A DNA stretch of 64,000 nucleotides from Hymenobacter sp. BT559 (GTDB taxonomy: Bacteria; Bacteroidota; Bacteroidia; Cytophagales; Hymenobacteraceae). Made by a program: the position numbers and the translations under genes. Below the pieces are notes generated by a model. The model ran no database searches. It saw nothing but the letters and a program-made list of their open reading frames with translations, and had not been told where the DNA came from. The stretch is from positions 62,001 to 126,000 of the forward strand of contig NZ_JAGETY010000014.1 in the NCBI RefSeq assembly GCF_017571525.1, written 5' to 3'. Of the stretch, positions 19,292-28,310 are shown in pieces. Position 1 is the stretch's first letter, and each line of letters opens with the position of its first letter.

Positions 19292-20968
19292 ATGCCCACC
19301 GAAATCAAAATTCCCGCCGTCGGCGAATCCATCACCGAAGTCACCATTGCCAAGTGGCTTAAGAAAGACGGCGACGCCGTGAAGCGCGACGAAGTAATCG
19401 CCGAGCTGGAATCGGACAAGGCCACCTTCGAGCTGCCCGCCGAGGCCGATGGCACGCTCAAAATTCTGGTGGCTGAAGGCGAAACCATTGGTATCGGCAC
19501 GGCCATTGCCCAGCTCGAGGGGGCCGGGGCTGACAACAGCCAGGCTGCGCCAGCCGCAAGCGCTTCGGCTACCACCGCCGACCCGGTTTCGCAGGGCGAG
19601 CAAAACCCGCAGGCCAGCGACCAAAGCGGCTACGGCGGCACACCCGCCGACCGCCCCAATACTGACCCTAGCACGCCTGGCGCCCCTGGCGCAGCAGCCC
19701 CGGTGGCCGCTAGCCCCGCTGCTGGCGGAGGCGTAGTTGAAATGAAAATTCCCGCCGTCGGTGAATCCATCACCGAGGTGACGGTGGCCAAGTGGCTGAA
19801 GCCCGACGGCGCTCAGGTGAGCCGCGACGAGGTAATTGCCGAACTGGAATCGGACAAGGCGACTTTTGAGCTGCCGGCCGAAGGCAGCGGCACCCTGCGC
19901 CACGCCGTGAAGGAAGGCGAAACTATTGGGATAGGCGCGCTTATTGCCCGTATTGAAGGCGGTAGCGGCGCCGCTGCCGCACCGGCGCCTAATGCCCCTG
20001 CTGCCTCCGCTCCGACTACTGCCACCCTGCCCGTTAGCAGTGGGGCTAGCACCTACGCCACGGGTGTACCCTCGCCGGCCGCTGGCAAAATCCTGGGTGA
20101 GAAAGGCATTAACCCAGCCGACGTAGCCGGCTCGGGCCGTGATGGCCGCATCACCAAAGAAGACGCCCAAAATGCCCAGGCCAAGCCTGCTGCACCGGCC
20201 CCGGCCGCAGCACCTGTTGCCGCTCTGACAGCGGCTAGCCCCGCCGCGCCAGCCGCCCCGGCTGGCGAGCGCAACCAGCGTCGCGAGCGCATGAGCAACC
20301 TGCGCAAAACGGTGGCTCGCCGCCTGGTATCGGTGAAAAACGAGACGGCCATGCTCACCACCTTCAACGAGGTGAACATGCAGCCCGTCATGGACCTGCG
20401 CAACAAGTTCAAGGACAAGTTCAAGGAGAAAAACGGTGTGGGCCTGGGCTTTATGTCGTTCTTCACCAAGGCCGTATGCGTGGCCTTGCAAGAGTGGCCG
20501 GCCGTGAACGCCTACATCGATGGCGACAGCATCGTGTACTCCGACTTCTGCGATATCAGTATTGCCGTGTCGGCGCCGAAGGGGCTAGTAGTACCGGTTA
20601 TCCGCAACGCCGAGAAGCTGAGCTTCGAGGGTGTGGAGAAGGAAGTGGTACGCTTGGCCGGCCTGGCCCGCGACAACAAGCTCACCATCGAGCAGATGAC
20701 GGGCGGCACGTTTACCATCACCAACGGTGGCATCTTCGGCTCAATGATGAGCACGCCCATTATCAATGCGCCGCAGTCGGCCATTCTGGGCATGCACAAC
20801 ATCATTCAGCGCCCCGTGGCCGAAAACGGCCAAGTGGTGATTCGCCCCATGATGTACCTGGCCCTGAGCTACGACCACCGCCTCATCGACGGCCGCGAGT
20901 CGGTTTCGTTCCTAGTGCGCGTGAAGGAGCTACTCGAAGACCCGACTCGCTTGCTGCTAGGTGTTTAA
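19292..20968 (+). CDS. sucB: dihydrolipoamide succinyltransferase E2 with two lipoyl domains
   Basis: E2 core of the 2-oxoglutarate dehydrogenase complex, moving the succinyl group to CoA. Domain order: lipoyl domain 1 (about 1-78, lipoyl Lys in ELESDKATFELP), Ala/Pro-rich linker, lipoyl domain 2 (about 148-228, same motif), second linker, E3/E1-binding domain (about 262-300, SPAAGKILGEKGINPADV), and catalytic domain (about 330-558) with the active-site motif SYDHRLIDGRE. The two lipoyl domains are almost identical over their first 70 residues, also at DNA level, suggesting internal duplication. A terminator follows directly. Confidence 0.96.
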   Translation: MPTEIKIPAVGESITEVTIAKWLKKDGDAVKRDEVIAELESDKATFELPAEADGTLKILVAEGETIGIGTAIAQLEGAGADNSQAAPAASASATTADPVSQGEQNPQASDQSGYGGTPADRPNTDPSTPGAPGAAAPVAASPAAGGGVVEMKIPAVGESITEVTVAKWLKPDGAQVSRDEVIAELESDKATFELPAEGSGTLRHAVKEGETIGIGALIARIEGGSGAAAAPAPNAPAASAPTTATLPVSSGASTYATGVPSPAAGKILGEKGINPADVAGSGRDGRITKEDAQNAQAKPAAPAPAAAPVAALTAASPAAPAAPAGERNQRRERMSNLRKTVARRLVSVKNETAMLTTFNEVNMQPVMDLRNKFKDKFKEKNGVGLGFMSFFTKAVCVALQEWPAVNAYIDGDSIVYSDFCDISIAVSAPKGLVVPVIRNAEKLSFEGVEKEVVRLAGLARDNKLTIEQMTGGTFTITNGGIFGSMMSTPIINAPQSAILGMHNIIQRPVAENGQVVIRPMMYLALSYDHRLIDGRESVSFLVRVKELLEDPTRLLLGV

Positions 20969-20989
20969 GTAAGTAAAGATAGAACTTTT

Positions 20990-21020
20990 AAAAGCCGCCT
21001 TGAAAAAGGCGGCTTTTTTT
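20990..21020 (+). terminator. rho-independent terminator after sucB
   Basis: AAAAGCCGCCT stem, AGGCGGC and a run of seven Ts. Confidence 0.9.
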
Positions 21021-21136
21021 GTTGAAAAACTGCTGTTTATAAGTGATTGTGTGCGAAGAAACTGAATGAGGTTATTTCCATATAATGCGTATTTATACCT
21101 GGTTCGCGCTACGTATTAAGCGGTATATTTGAGAGA

Positions 21137-21871
21137 TTGTTGTTTAGCAATTTTTACAGGATGGGCCGCTTTATTTCCCCAAATTGTCACTCGTGTCCCA
21201 GCCGCCAAAGCCCCCTGCTAGGGTCGTGTCTTTTGGAGGAGCTGGAATTTATTACGACTACCAAGTCGGCGCAATTCTACCATAAAGGGCAAACCATCTA
21301 CCAGCAGGGAAGCCAGGCGCAGGGTATGCACTGCATTCACCAAGGCAAAGTGAAGCTAGTGAAGGCCGGCGGCGATGGCAAAGAGCACATTACGCGGCTG
21401 GTGCGCCACGGCGATGCGCTCGGCTTCCGGGCCCTGCTAGGCGGCGGGTACTACACCAGTTCGGCTATCGCCCTCGACGACTGCGTGATATGCTTTATTC
21501 CGCGGCCCGATGTGCTGCGCCTCGTGCAGTCCAACCGGCAGTTTGCCAATACGCTGCTGCAGCTACTAGCCAACGGTCTGGGGCAGGCCGAAGAGCAGAT
21601 GCTGCGCCTGGCCTACAAGCCCGTGCGCGAGCGCCTGGCCGAGGCCCTGCTGCTAGTGCGCCGCACCTTCGATTCGGTGGCTGCGCCGGCGGAGCCCTAC
21701 ACCCTGGCCCTCTCGCGCGAGGACTTGGCTGCCCTGGTAGGCACAGCCAAGGAAACGGTAAGCCGCTTACTTACTGAGTATAAGGATGCCGGTGTCGTAG
21801 CTACGCGTGGCAGCCTGATTATGCTGCTCGATGAAGCCCAATTGCAGGCGATTTCCACGCGCTACGATTGA
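21137..21871 (+). CDS. Crp/Fnr family regulator with Cys-containing N-terminus
   Basis: A 244-residue regulator with an N-terminal CHSCPSRQSPLLGSC segment (near 17-31), a cyclic-nucleotide-type beta-roll (about 45-150; FYHKGQTIYQQGSQAQGMHCIHQGKVKL) and a C-terminal winged helix (about 165-240; LSREDLAALVGTAKETVSRLLTEYKDAG), the recognition helix carrying the E-x2-S-R pattern typical of FNR/CRP. The Cys pattern, plus Cys within MHC near 65, could hold an Fe-S cluster as in FNR, though spacing differs from E. coli FNR. ATG at 21161 (MGRF) is an alternative start. An FNR-like box lies 190 bases downstream. Confidence 0.88.
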   Translation: MLFSNFYRMGRFISPNCHSCPSRQSPLLGSCLLEELEFITTTKSAQFYHKGQTIYQQGSQAQGMHCIHQGKVKLVKAGGDGKEHITRLVRHGDALGFRALLGGGYYTSSAIALDDCVICFIPRPDVLRLVQSNRQFANTLLQLLANGLGQAEEQMLRLAYKPVRERLAEALLLVRRTFDSVAAPAEPYTLALSREDLAALVGTAKETVSRLLTEYKDAGVVATRGSLIMLLDEAQLQAISTRYD

Positions 21872-21896
21872 AGCCACCGGCTACTATTCAAGCAAG

Positions 21897-21935
21897 AGCC
21901 AGGGTCCGGAGTACAACTCGGGCGCTGGCTTTTTT
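21897..21935 (+). terminator. hairpin terminator after Crp/Fnr gene
   Basis: AGCCAG ... CTGGCT followed by six Ts. Weak stem but well placed. Confidence 0.6.
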
Positions 21936-22056
21936 GTAGGCTATCCTTTCAGAGCCAATTTGAGAATAGTCGCTTTCAAAGCGGGACAATGCAAATAATG
22001 TGGATAGAACTGTATGGGAAAAGTGCAAATAGTTTTTATTTATGTTAGCTCATATT

Positions 22057-22070
22057 TTGATATAAATCAG
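22057..22070. promoter_or_regulatory. FNR-like box
   Basis: TTGATATAAATCAG matches the FNR consensus TTGAT-N4-ATCAA with one mismatch. It sits in the AT-rich gap (21936-22299) between the Crp/Fnr gene and the roadblock cluster. The gap holds no gene. Confidence 0.5.
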
Positions 22071-22074
22071 CAAA

Positions 22075-22096
22075 AAAAATGATGGCTGTCATTTTT
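22075..22096. promoter_or_regulatory. inverted repeat, possible operator
   Basis: AAAAATGA-N6-TCATTTTT, perfect 8-base arms, 5 bases after the FNR-like box. The binding protein is unknown. Confidence 0.45.
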
Positions 22097-22299
22097 AAAA
22101 AATGCCCTCATTTAGAGATTTGTAAAACCAGATACGAAATTCTTTTTAACAAATAAGGCAAATTAACCAGTCTAGCCAGCGATACCTGTTTTTAAAGATT
22201 AATAAATTTATCCTATTCAACAGATTTGGTGAAAGCGGGGTAAATCCAGTATTGGCCTGTTTGCATCATCCCTCGCGGGTCCGTTGACGCCCGGGTGCT

Positions 22300-22740
22300 A
22301 TGAATCTACCATTCTTACGTTATCTGCCCGGCTTAGGCAGCCCCCCAATACGCCAAGTAGTGAGAGGCGCTGGCAGTAGCCCTGGCGGCTCGGCCGAAGC
22401 GGCATTGAATTACTTGCTTACCGAGTTGCCTGAGCTGTTGTTGGCCGCGGTGCTCGACCTGCCTAGTGGCCAGCTGCTAGCCACTTACGCAGCCGAGCGG
22501 ACTTACCAGCCCAGCCTGCTAGCCCCTTCGGTAGCAGCGGTGGTGCAGCAGGCCTACCTGCTGAGCCACGGCCAAGCCGATGAAGAGCCTGTAGAGGTGC
22601 TGCTTACGCTAGCCAGCCAGCTGCACTTAGTGCGGCTTTGGCCCGGCGGCCGGCAGGCGCTGTTTCTGGCTGTTGCAAGCCACGATACTAACCTGGCCCT
22701 GCTGCGCCAGCTAGCCCAGCAGGCCGTGCAACTGCTTTAG
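22300..22740 (+). CDS. roadblock/LC7-like protein A
   Basis: A 146-residue protein. After a Gly/Ser-rich N-terminus it shows a roadblock/LC7 pattern: ELPELLLAAVLDLPSGQLLA, a helix, then LASQLHLVRLWPGG and LFLAVASHDTNLALLRQL. The same landmarks occur in the gene two places downstream, so the two are paralogues. Roadblock proteins such as MglB usually dimerise and regulate small Ras-like GTPases, but no GTPase gene is in the window. It is first in a co-oriented set of three and lies behind an FNR-like box. Confidence 0.6.
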   Translation: MNLPFLRYLPGLGSPPIRQVVRGAGSSPGGSAEAALNYLLTELPELLLAAVLDLPSGQLLATYAAERTYQPSLLAPSVAAVVQQAYLLSHGQADEEPVEVLLTLASQLHLVRLWPGGRQALFLAVASHDTNLALLRQLAQQAVQLL

Positions 22741-22811
22741 GTAAATTCATAATAATAAAATGTTTATAAATAATAGTACACAATCGACTTCCACCCTTTT
22801 TCCCCTCTTAT

Positions 22812-23501
22812 ATGAAGCTCACGGCTACCCCATTTGACCCGCAGACTGGCGAGCTACTGCCAGTGTATCGCGATGCCTACCTGCGCGGCGACCTGGCCCG
22901 CGCCTCGGCCCAGGCCGTGGAGGCCTACCTGCACCGCGATGCCGGCCAGGCCCACACCACCGTAACGCGCTGGCACGAGCTACAGGCCGACGACGCCCCT
23001 GCCGCCCCTAGCTGGGTGCAGCAGCAGTTGCGGTTTATTCGGGAGCAGCCCCAGCGCTTCCGTCGCCGCGCCCTGAGCCTGGTGACCGTGGGCGCCCTGC
23101 TGGCCGGCGTGAGCATGGCCGCTTCCAACCGCCCCTCTAGCGTGCTGCCCGTGACCAAGCTAGCGGTGCCCAGCGCCGTGCCTGCCGTGGTCAGCCTGGA
23201 GGCTGCCTCGGCCGTGGCCCCGGCTGCCGCCCGTACCGTGCTTGTGCACGGCCGCATCCTCAACGAAAAAGGCGAGCCCCTAGCGGGCGCTACCGTGCTG
23301 CGCAAGGGCACTGCCCACGGCACAAGCACCGATGCCCAGGGCAATTACTCGCTGCGGGTGCCTGCCGATGGCCTGGCCATGCTGCAATACGGCTACGGTG
23401 GCTACACCGAGCAAGAAGTAGCGGCTACCCAAAGCACCGCCAGCGCTACGGTTACGCTGCAGCCTAAGGCGCCCAAGCGCCGCCACTGGCTGTTTTTCTA
23501 A
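22812..23501 (+). CDS. membrane protein with CarboxypepD_reg-like domain
   Basis: A 229-residue protein: a cytosolic helical N-terminus (about 1-90; RASAQAVEAYLHRDAGQAHTT), one transmembrane segment (about 95-110, SLVTVGALLAGVSMAA), an Ala/Pro/Val-rich linker, and a carboxypeptidase regulatory-like beta-sandwich (about 140-215; VHGRILNEKGEPLAGATV, GTSTDAQGNYSLRVP). The last domain is that found at the N-terminus of SusC/TonB receptors, here on a single-pass protein. It lies between two roadblock-like genes, suggesting a membrane complex or signalling link; this is inference. Confidence 0.7.
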   Translation: MKLTATPFDPQTGELLPVYRDAYLRGDLARASAQAVEAYLHRDAGQAHTTVTRWHELQADDAPAAPSWVQQQLRFIREQPQRFRRRALSLVTVGALLAGVSMAASNRPSSVLPVTKLAVPSAVPAVVSLEAASAVAPAAARTVLVHGRILNEKGEPLAGATVLRKGTAHGTSTDAQGNYSLRVPADGLAMLQYGYGGYTEQEVAATQSTASATVTLQPKAPKRRHWLFF

Positions 23502-23656
23502 TCTTTTGATTTACCGGGGCCTAGCGGCCCCCGCCCGACGATGTGAAAGCGAGAATCTACCGCAAGCTAGTCGCCCGCAAACAACAAGAAGACGCTCTAA
23601 AACAGCAAGAAGCTTTACCCAATCCAACTCCCTCTATTACCCCTTATTCAGCCACC

Positions 23657-24037
23657 ATGGCCTACTCTAAGAATAGCCCCGCCGGGCAAGCAATTGACGC
23701 AATTATTACCGACTTACCCGGCCTGATGGCCGTGGCCGTTGTAGACGTAAACTCGGGCATGGCCCTGGCTTCGCACTCCAACACGCCCAGCATCAATCCC
23801 GAAACGGCTGCCGCTTATAATACCGAAGTAGTAAAGCAAAAGCAGAAGGCCATGGCCGCCCTCAAGCTGCAAGGCGAAACCATCGAGGACATTCTGATTA
23901 CCCTGACCAACCAGCTGCACCTGCTCAAGCTCAACCCGGCGGGCAGCAAGTTTATCTACCTCGTAGTGAACTCGCGCGATACCAACCTGGCCATCGCCCG
24001 GGAAGTGCTGCGCTCGCACGCTGCCGCCATTAGCTAA
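23657..24037 (+). CDS. roadblock/LC7-like protein B
   Basis: A 126-residue protein starting at ATG 23657 (MAYSKNSPAGQAIDAII). A GTG at 23543 would add 38 residues, but those codons have AT-rich third positions unlike the rest, so that stretch is more likely a leader. The roadblock pattern is clear: DLPGLMAVAVVDVNSGMALAS, TLTNQLHLLKLNPAG, FIYLVVNSRDTNLAIAREVL. It is a paralogue of protein A and probably a partner or dimer of it. A terminator follows closely. Confidence 0.7.
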   Translation: MAYSKNSPAGQAIDAIITDLPGLMAVAVVDVNSGMALASHSNTPSINPETAAAYNTEVVKQKQKAMAALKLQGETIEDILITLTNQLHLLKLNPAGSKFIYLVVNSRDTNLAIAREVLRSHAAAIS

Positions 24038-24065
24038 TATAGTGCTGAAATACGGCTACTTATAG

Positions 24066-24095
24066 AGCCCGGCCGCGCCCTGCGGCCGGGCTTTT
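24066..24095 (+). terminator. rho-independent terminator after roadblock cluster
   Basis: AGCCCGGCCGC/GCGGCCGGGCT stem followed by TTTT. Confidence 0.88.
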
Positions 24096-24166
24096 GCGTG
24101 CCAGGGGCTAGCCGTTTTGGGAGGCTTTGCGTTAAACCGTAAATCCTTTTCCTGATTCCCTGCTTC

Positions 24167-24685
24167 ATGAAATCCAAGCATTCAAATTCCCCCGCCGCGC
24201 CCCGCGGCGCCAAGTTCTGGCCTGCGCTGGGCTTTGCCGCCATCACGGGCTCGCGGGCTACCAGTGGCCCCATGTTTCTCAGCGACTACTTATCGCACCG
24301 CGCCCTGGCGCCGGGTATGGCGGGGTCGCCGCTGCGCTTTCTGGCCAAGCCTGGTGTGGCTAGCCTGCTAAAAGTGCTGACCGCCGGCGAGTTGGTGGGC
24401 GACAAGCTACCCGGCACCCCCAACCGCACCGTGCCGCAGCAGCTCACTACCCGCGCCGCCTCGGGCGCGCTGGTAGGCGCCACCTGGTATAAGAGCCAGG
24501 GCGGCAGCGCCCTCAAAGGAGCTCTGGTAGGCAGCCTGGGTGCCGTAGCGGCCACGTTCCTGACCTTTTACCTGCGCCAAAGCCTCAGCGAGAAAACGGG
24601 CATCGCCAGCTCCACCATTGGCTCGGGCGAAGATGCCCTGGTGCTGGCTGGCGGTGTGGCGCTGAGCCCCCGGCCCGGGCGATAA
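24167..24685 (+). CDS. DUF4126-like membrane protein
   Basis: A 172-residue protein rich in Gly/Ala with several hydrophobic segments (FWPALGFAAITGSRATSGPM, ASGALVGATWYKSQGGSALKGALVGSLGAVAATFLTFYL). The G-x-R-A near the N-terminus and the GELVGDKLPGTPNRT segment between hydrophobic stretches fit DUF4126-type small membrane proteins of unknown role. It stands between the roadblock set and lpdA. Confidence 0.6.
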   Translation: MKSKHSNSPAAPRGAKFWPALGFAAITGSRATSGPMFLSDYLSHRALAPGMAGSPLRFLAKPGVASLLKVLTAGELVGDKLPGTPNRTVPQQLTTRAASGALVGATWYKSQGGSALKGALVGSLGAVAATFLTFYLRQSLSEKTGIASSTIGSGEDALVLAGGVALSPRPGR

Positions 24686-24737
24686 CGATTGCGGCAAAAA
24701 GCGCGGGCACCGGGGCTAGCGGCCTCTGGTGCCCACG

Positions 24738-24745
24738 TATCTTTG
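24738..24745 (+). promoter_or_regulatory. lpdA promoter -7 element
   Basis: TATCTTTG, exact TAnnTTTG match, 38 bases before the lpdA ATG. No clear -33 element. Confidence 0.6.
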
Positions 24746-24783
24746 CCGGAACCAACCGGCAGTTTGAGCCTGTTTTTGTTCCT

Positions 24784-26190
<1,407 letters not shown>

Positions 26191-26211
26191 TTATCGCATT
26201 AGCAGTAAAGC

Positions 26212-26251
26212 AAAAGCGGCTGAAGCTCTCGCGGGCATCAGCCGCTTTTTT
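26212..26251 (+). terminator. rho-independent terminator after lpdA
   Basis: AAAAGCGGCTGA ... TCAGCCGCTTTTTT. Confidence 0.9.
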
Positions 26252-26402
26252 GTGCCCAGCCTGCCGTCAAAGCGCTGCCTAGGCAACCTTCGGCTAGCCC
26301 CTTACGAATACCCTAGCCCACCGGCGGCGCTGCCTGCTGCCTTGCTGTGCTATGGCCTTTCCGTTAGAGTTCCTTCTCACCCAAGCTTTACGCTACACGC
26401 TC

Positions 26403-26690
26403 ATGCCTAAGGATAAGAAAAAGCATTCGAAAAAAGACGAACTGTCGAGCGACATTCTGGATGCGGCAAACCTTACGCTCAAGAAGTTTCGCAAGGTGAC
26501 CAAGCAAGTTGGGAAGCTCAGCACCGGGCAGAAAGTGGTGGGCGGCCTAGCCCTGCTGGCGGCCGGACTCACGTACCTGGCTCAGCAGCAAGCTGATGCG
26601 CCTGAGGCTGACGCCGACAAAAATACGGCGGCCAGTGAAGAGCCCACACCACGCAAGCGCAAGAAGGCCGCCAGCCCCGACCTCGACTAA
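26403..26690 (+). CDS. small basic membrane-associated protein, copy 1
   Basis: A 95-residue protein from ATG 26403 (MPKDKKKHSKKDEL). A Lys-rich start is followed by VGKLSTGQKVVGGLALLAAGLTYLAQQ, containing one hydrophobic segment, and a charged tail ending in KRKKAASPDLD. The GKLSTxQKV...AAGLxYL block is shared with the next gene, so they are paralogues. Function unknown. Confidence 0.65.
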   Translation: MPKDKKKHSKKDELSSDILDAANLTLKKFRKVTKQVGKLSTGQKVVGGLALLAAGLTYLAQQQADAPEADADKNTAASEEPTPRKRKKAASPDLD

Positions 26691-26807
26691 GCGGGCCGGT
26701 TAGCAGTTGTGTTCTGCGCAAGGAGTTTACCTGCTTTCGCAACCTTTTGCCTTCGCCTGCGGATACTGGACTAGCCTTAATAATTCACGCGTCTTACCCC
26801 CGAACCC

Positions 26808-27065
26808 ATGAAAAAGAACAAGAAAAAGAAAGCCGCCAAAAAGGCCACGCTACTCGGCGGCGCCGCCAAGTCGCTCAAAAAGCTAGGCAAAGGCAGCGTA
26901 GGCAAGCTCAGCACTACCCAAAAGGTGATTGCCGGCGCCACGCTAGGGGCCCTTGGCGTGCGCTACTTGGTCAAGAAGCTGGGCAAGCCAACTACCACGG
27001 CCGATACCGACTACGCCAGCGCCGGGGCTAGCAACGACACGTTTGGCACGGCTACGGACGAGTAG
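26808..27065 (+). CDS. small basic membrane-associated protein, copy 2
   Basis: An 85-residue protein with a Lys-rich N-terminus (KKNKKKKAAKKATLLGG), the shared block VGKLSTTQKVIAGATLGALGVRYLVKKLG and a Thr/Ala-rich tail. It is a paralogue of the gene 118 bases upstream. Lys/Ala repeats resemble histone H1-like tails, but the hydrophobic centre argues for membrane association. Function unknown. It is convergent with the next gene; the stops are 3 bases apart. Confidence 0.65.
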   Translation: MKKNKKKKAAKKATLLGGAAKSLKKLGKGSVGKLSTTQKVIAGATLGALGVRYLVKKLGKPTTTADTDYASAGASNDTFGTATDE

Positions 27066-27068
27066 CCG

Positions 27069-27644
27069 CTAGGCCAGCAGCCAGAAGCGCCAGCCGCCCC
27101 AGTAGCGGCTGTATTGCTTCCAAAAGGATTCTAATTCGCCGCTGGGTGGCAAGCCGCGCGGGGCAGCGTAGGCATTATAGGCAAGGCTGTCGGCAAATAC
27201 GCGGCTTTGCTTCGTCACCAAGTTATAGGTAAAGTAGCGAGTCTCTTCGGCTTGCCCGCAGAGGATATCATCAACTACCTTAAACTTGTCAATCTGCTGG
27301 GCGCCACCCATATCTGATATAACAAAAGGGGCCTTGGGTTCAAAATAGGTATCGGTGCCATTTAGCTCGCTCATCTCTTCGCCGTGGCCTAGCGGGATGC
27401 GCGCCGAGTCGCCGAGACCGTGGTCGCCCCAATAGGTGCACGAAAACACAAACAGCGCCATATACGTCACCACGAAGAGGCGCCGCCAGAGCTGCCAGCC
27501 AGCGTAGCCCATTCGCTTCAGCTTCACTAGGCTGGTGGGGCGCCGGGCGGCTAGCCCCGTCAGCCAAAGGGCAGCCGTGACATACAGCCCGGCCTGAATG
27601 GCGATTTTGAACAGTGTGCAAATAAAGCCAAACAGGTATTCCAT
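27069..27644 (-). CDS. hypothetical membrane protein
   Basis: A 191-residue protein with two hydrophobic segments near the N-terminus (FGFICTLFKIAIQAGLYVTA and RLFVVTYMALFVFSCTYWG) and a soluble domain of about 110 residues outside the second segment, including DKFKVVDDILCGQAEETRYFTYNLVTK. No family recognised. Confidence 0.65.
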   Translation of the reverse strand: MEYLFGFICTLFKIAIQAGLYVTAALWLTGLAARRPTSLVKLKRMGYAGWQLWRRLFVVTYMALFVFSCTYWGDHGLGDSARIPLGHGEEMSELNGTDTYFEPKAPFVISDMGGAQQIDKFKVVDDILCGQAEETRYFTYNLVTKQSRVFADSLAYNAYAAPRGLPPSGELESFWKQYSRYWGGWRFWLLA

Positions 27645-27691
27645 AAAGCAAGAGGCCGCGCAGCTTCCCGGCTAGCGAAAGACTAGGACAC

Positions 27692-27730
27692 AAAAAAGCG
27701 TCTGAAACCCGAGATTTCAGACGCTTTTTT
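27692..27730. terminator. bidirectional terminator
   Basis: AAAAAAGCGTCTGAAA / TTTCAGACGCTTTTTT. It serves the cold-shock gene on the minus strand and lies upstream of the membrane protein gene. Confidence 0.9.
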
Positions 27731-27752
27731 ATAAGTCAAAAGGCACGAGGAC

Positions 27753-28211
27753 CTAGCTGGCCATTTTCACGCGCACGGCGGTCGGGCCCTTCATGCCCGG
27801 CTCTACCTCAAACGTGACCTTGTTTCCTTCGAGCAGCGTGAGGCCACCTAAGGCGTTGGCGTGCACGAAAATGCTCTCCTGGCTGGCGGCGTCCTTGATG
27901 AAGCCATAGCCCTTGGATGCGTTGAAGAACGTGACGGTGCCGGTACGCTGGGTGTCTTCGGGCTCGCGGTCTTCCTGCTTGGGCACCCCAATCTGGATAT
28001 CCTCGGCGTTGATTTCTTTCTTCTTCTTGGTCGGGTCGGGCGGGGTCGAAGTAATGTTGCCATTCTCATCGACGTAGGCAAACATCTCCTCGAGGCTCGA
28101 ATCCTTCTTGTTGGCCTGGCGCTCATCACGGCGCTCGGCTTTTTCTTGCTGCTTTTTCAGCCGCTTCTTCTCGTTTTCTTTCTTGCTGAAACTTTCTTGC
28201 GCTCTGGCCAT
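27753..28211 (-). CDS. cold-shock domain protein with charged N-terminal extension
   Basis: A 152-residue protein. Residues 1-85 form a highly charged, coiled-coil-like extension (KKENEKKRLKKQQEKAERR...); residues 88-152 are a cold-shock domain with RNP1 (KGYGFI) and RNP2 (SIFVHA). It should bind single-stranded RNA or DNA and act as an RNA chaperone. Such extended CspA relatives are common in Bacteroidota. A strong terminator follows. Confidence 0.9.
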   Translation of the reverse strand: MARAQESFSKKENEKKRLKKQQEKAERRDERQANKKDSSLEEMFAYVDENGNITSTPPDPTKKKKEINAEDIQIGVPKQEDREPEDTQRTGTVTFFNASKGYGFIKDAASQESIFVHANALGGLTLLEGNKVTFEVEPGMKGPTAVRVKMAS

Positions 28212-28310
28212 AGGGGGTTGATAGGATATTCGGCTGCTGCCGGCGTGAAACCAGCACCGGGCGGCAACGGACTATTGTAGAACCACCTCGCACCGGAATA
28301 AGTCCCGAAT

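Noticed and set aside
19220..20491. 423-codon frame antisense to sucB
   Set aside because: Shadow of the repetitive Ala/Pro linkers and lipoyl domains of sucB; no domain pattern.
23543..23656. GTG-started extension of roadblock protein B
   Set aside because: The codons have AT-rich third positions unlike the gene body; ATG 23657 gives a compact roadblock domain.
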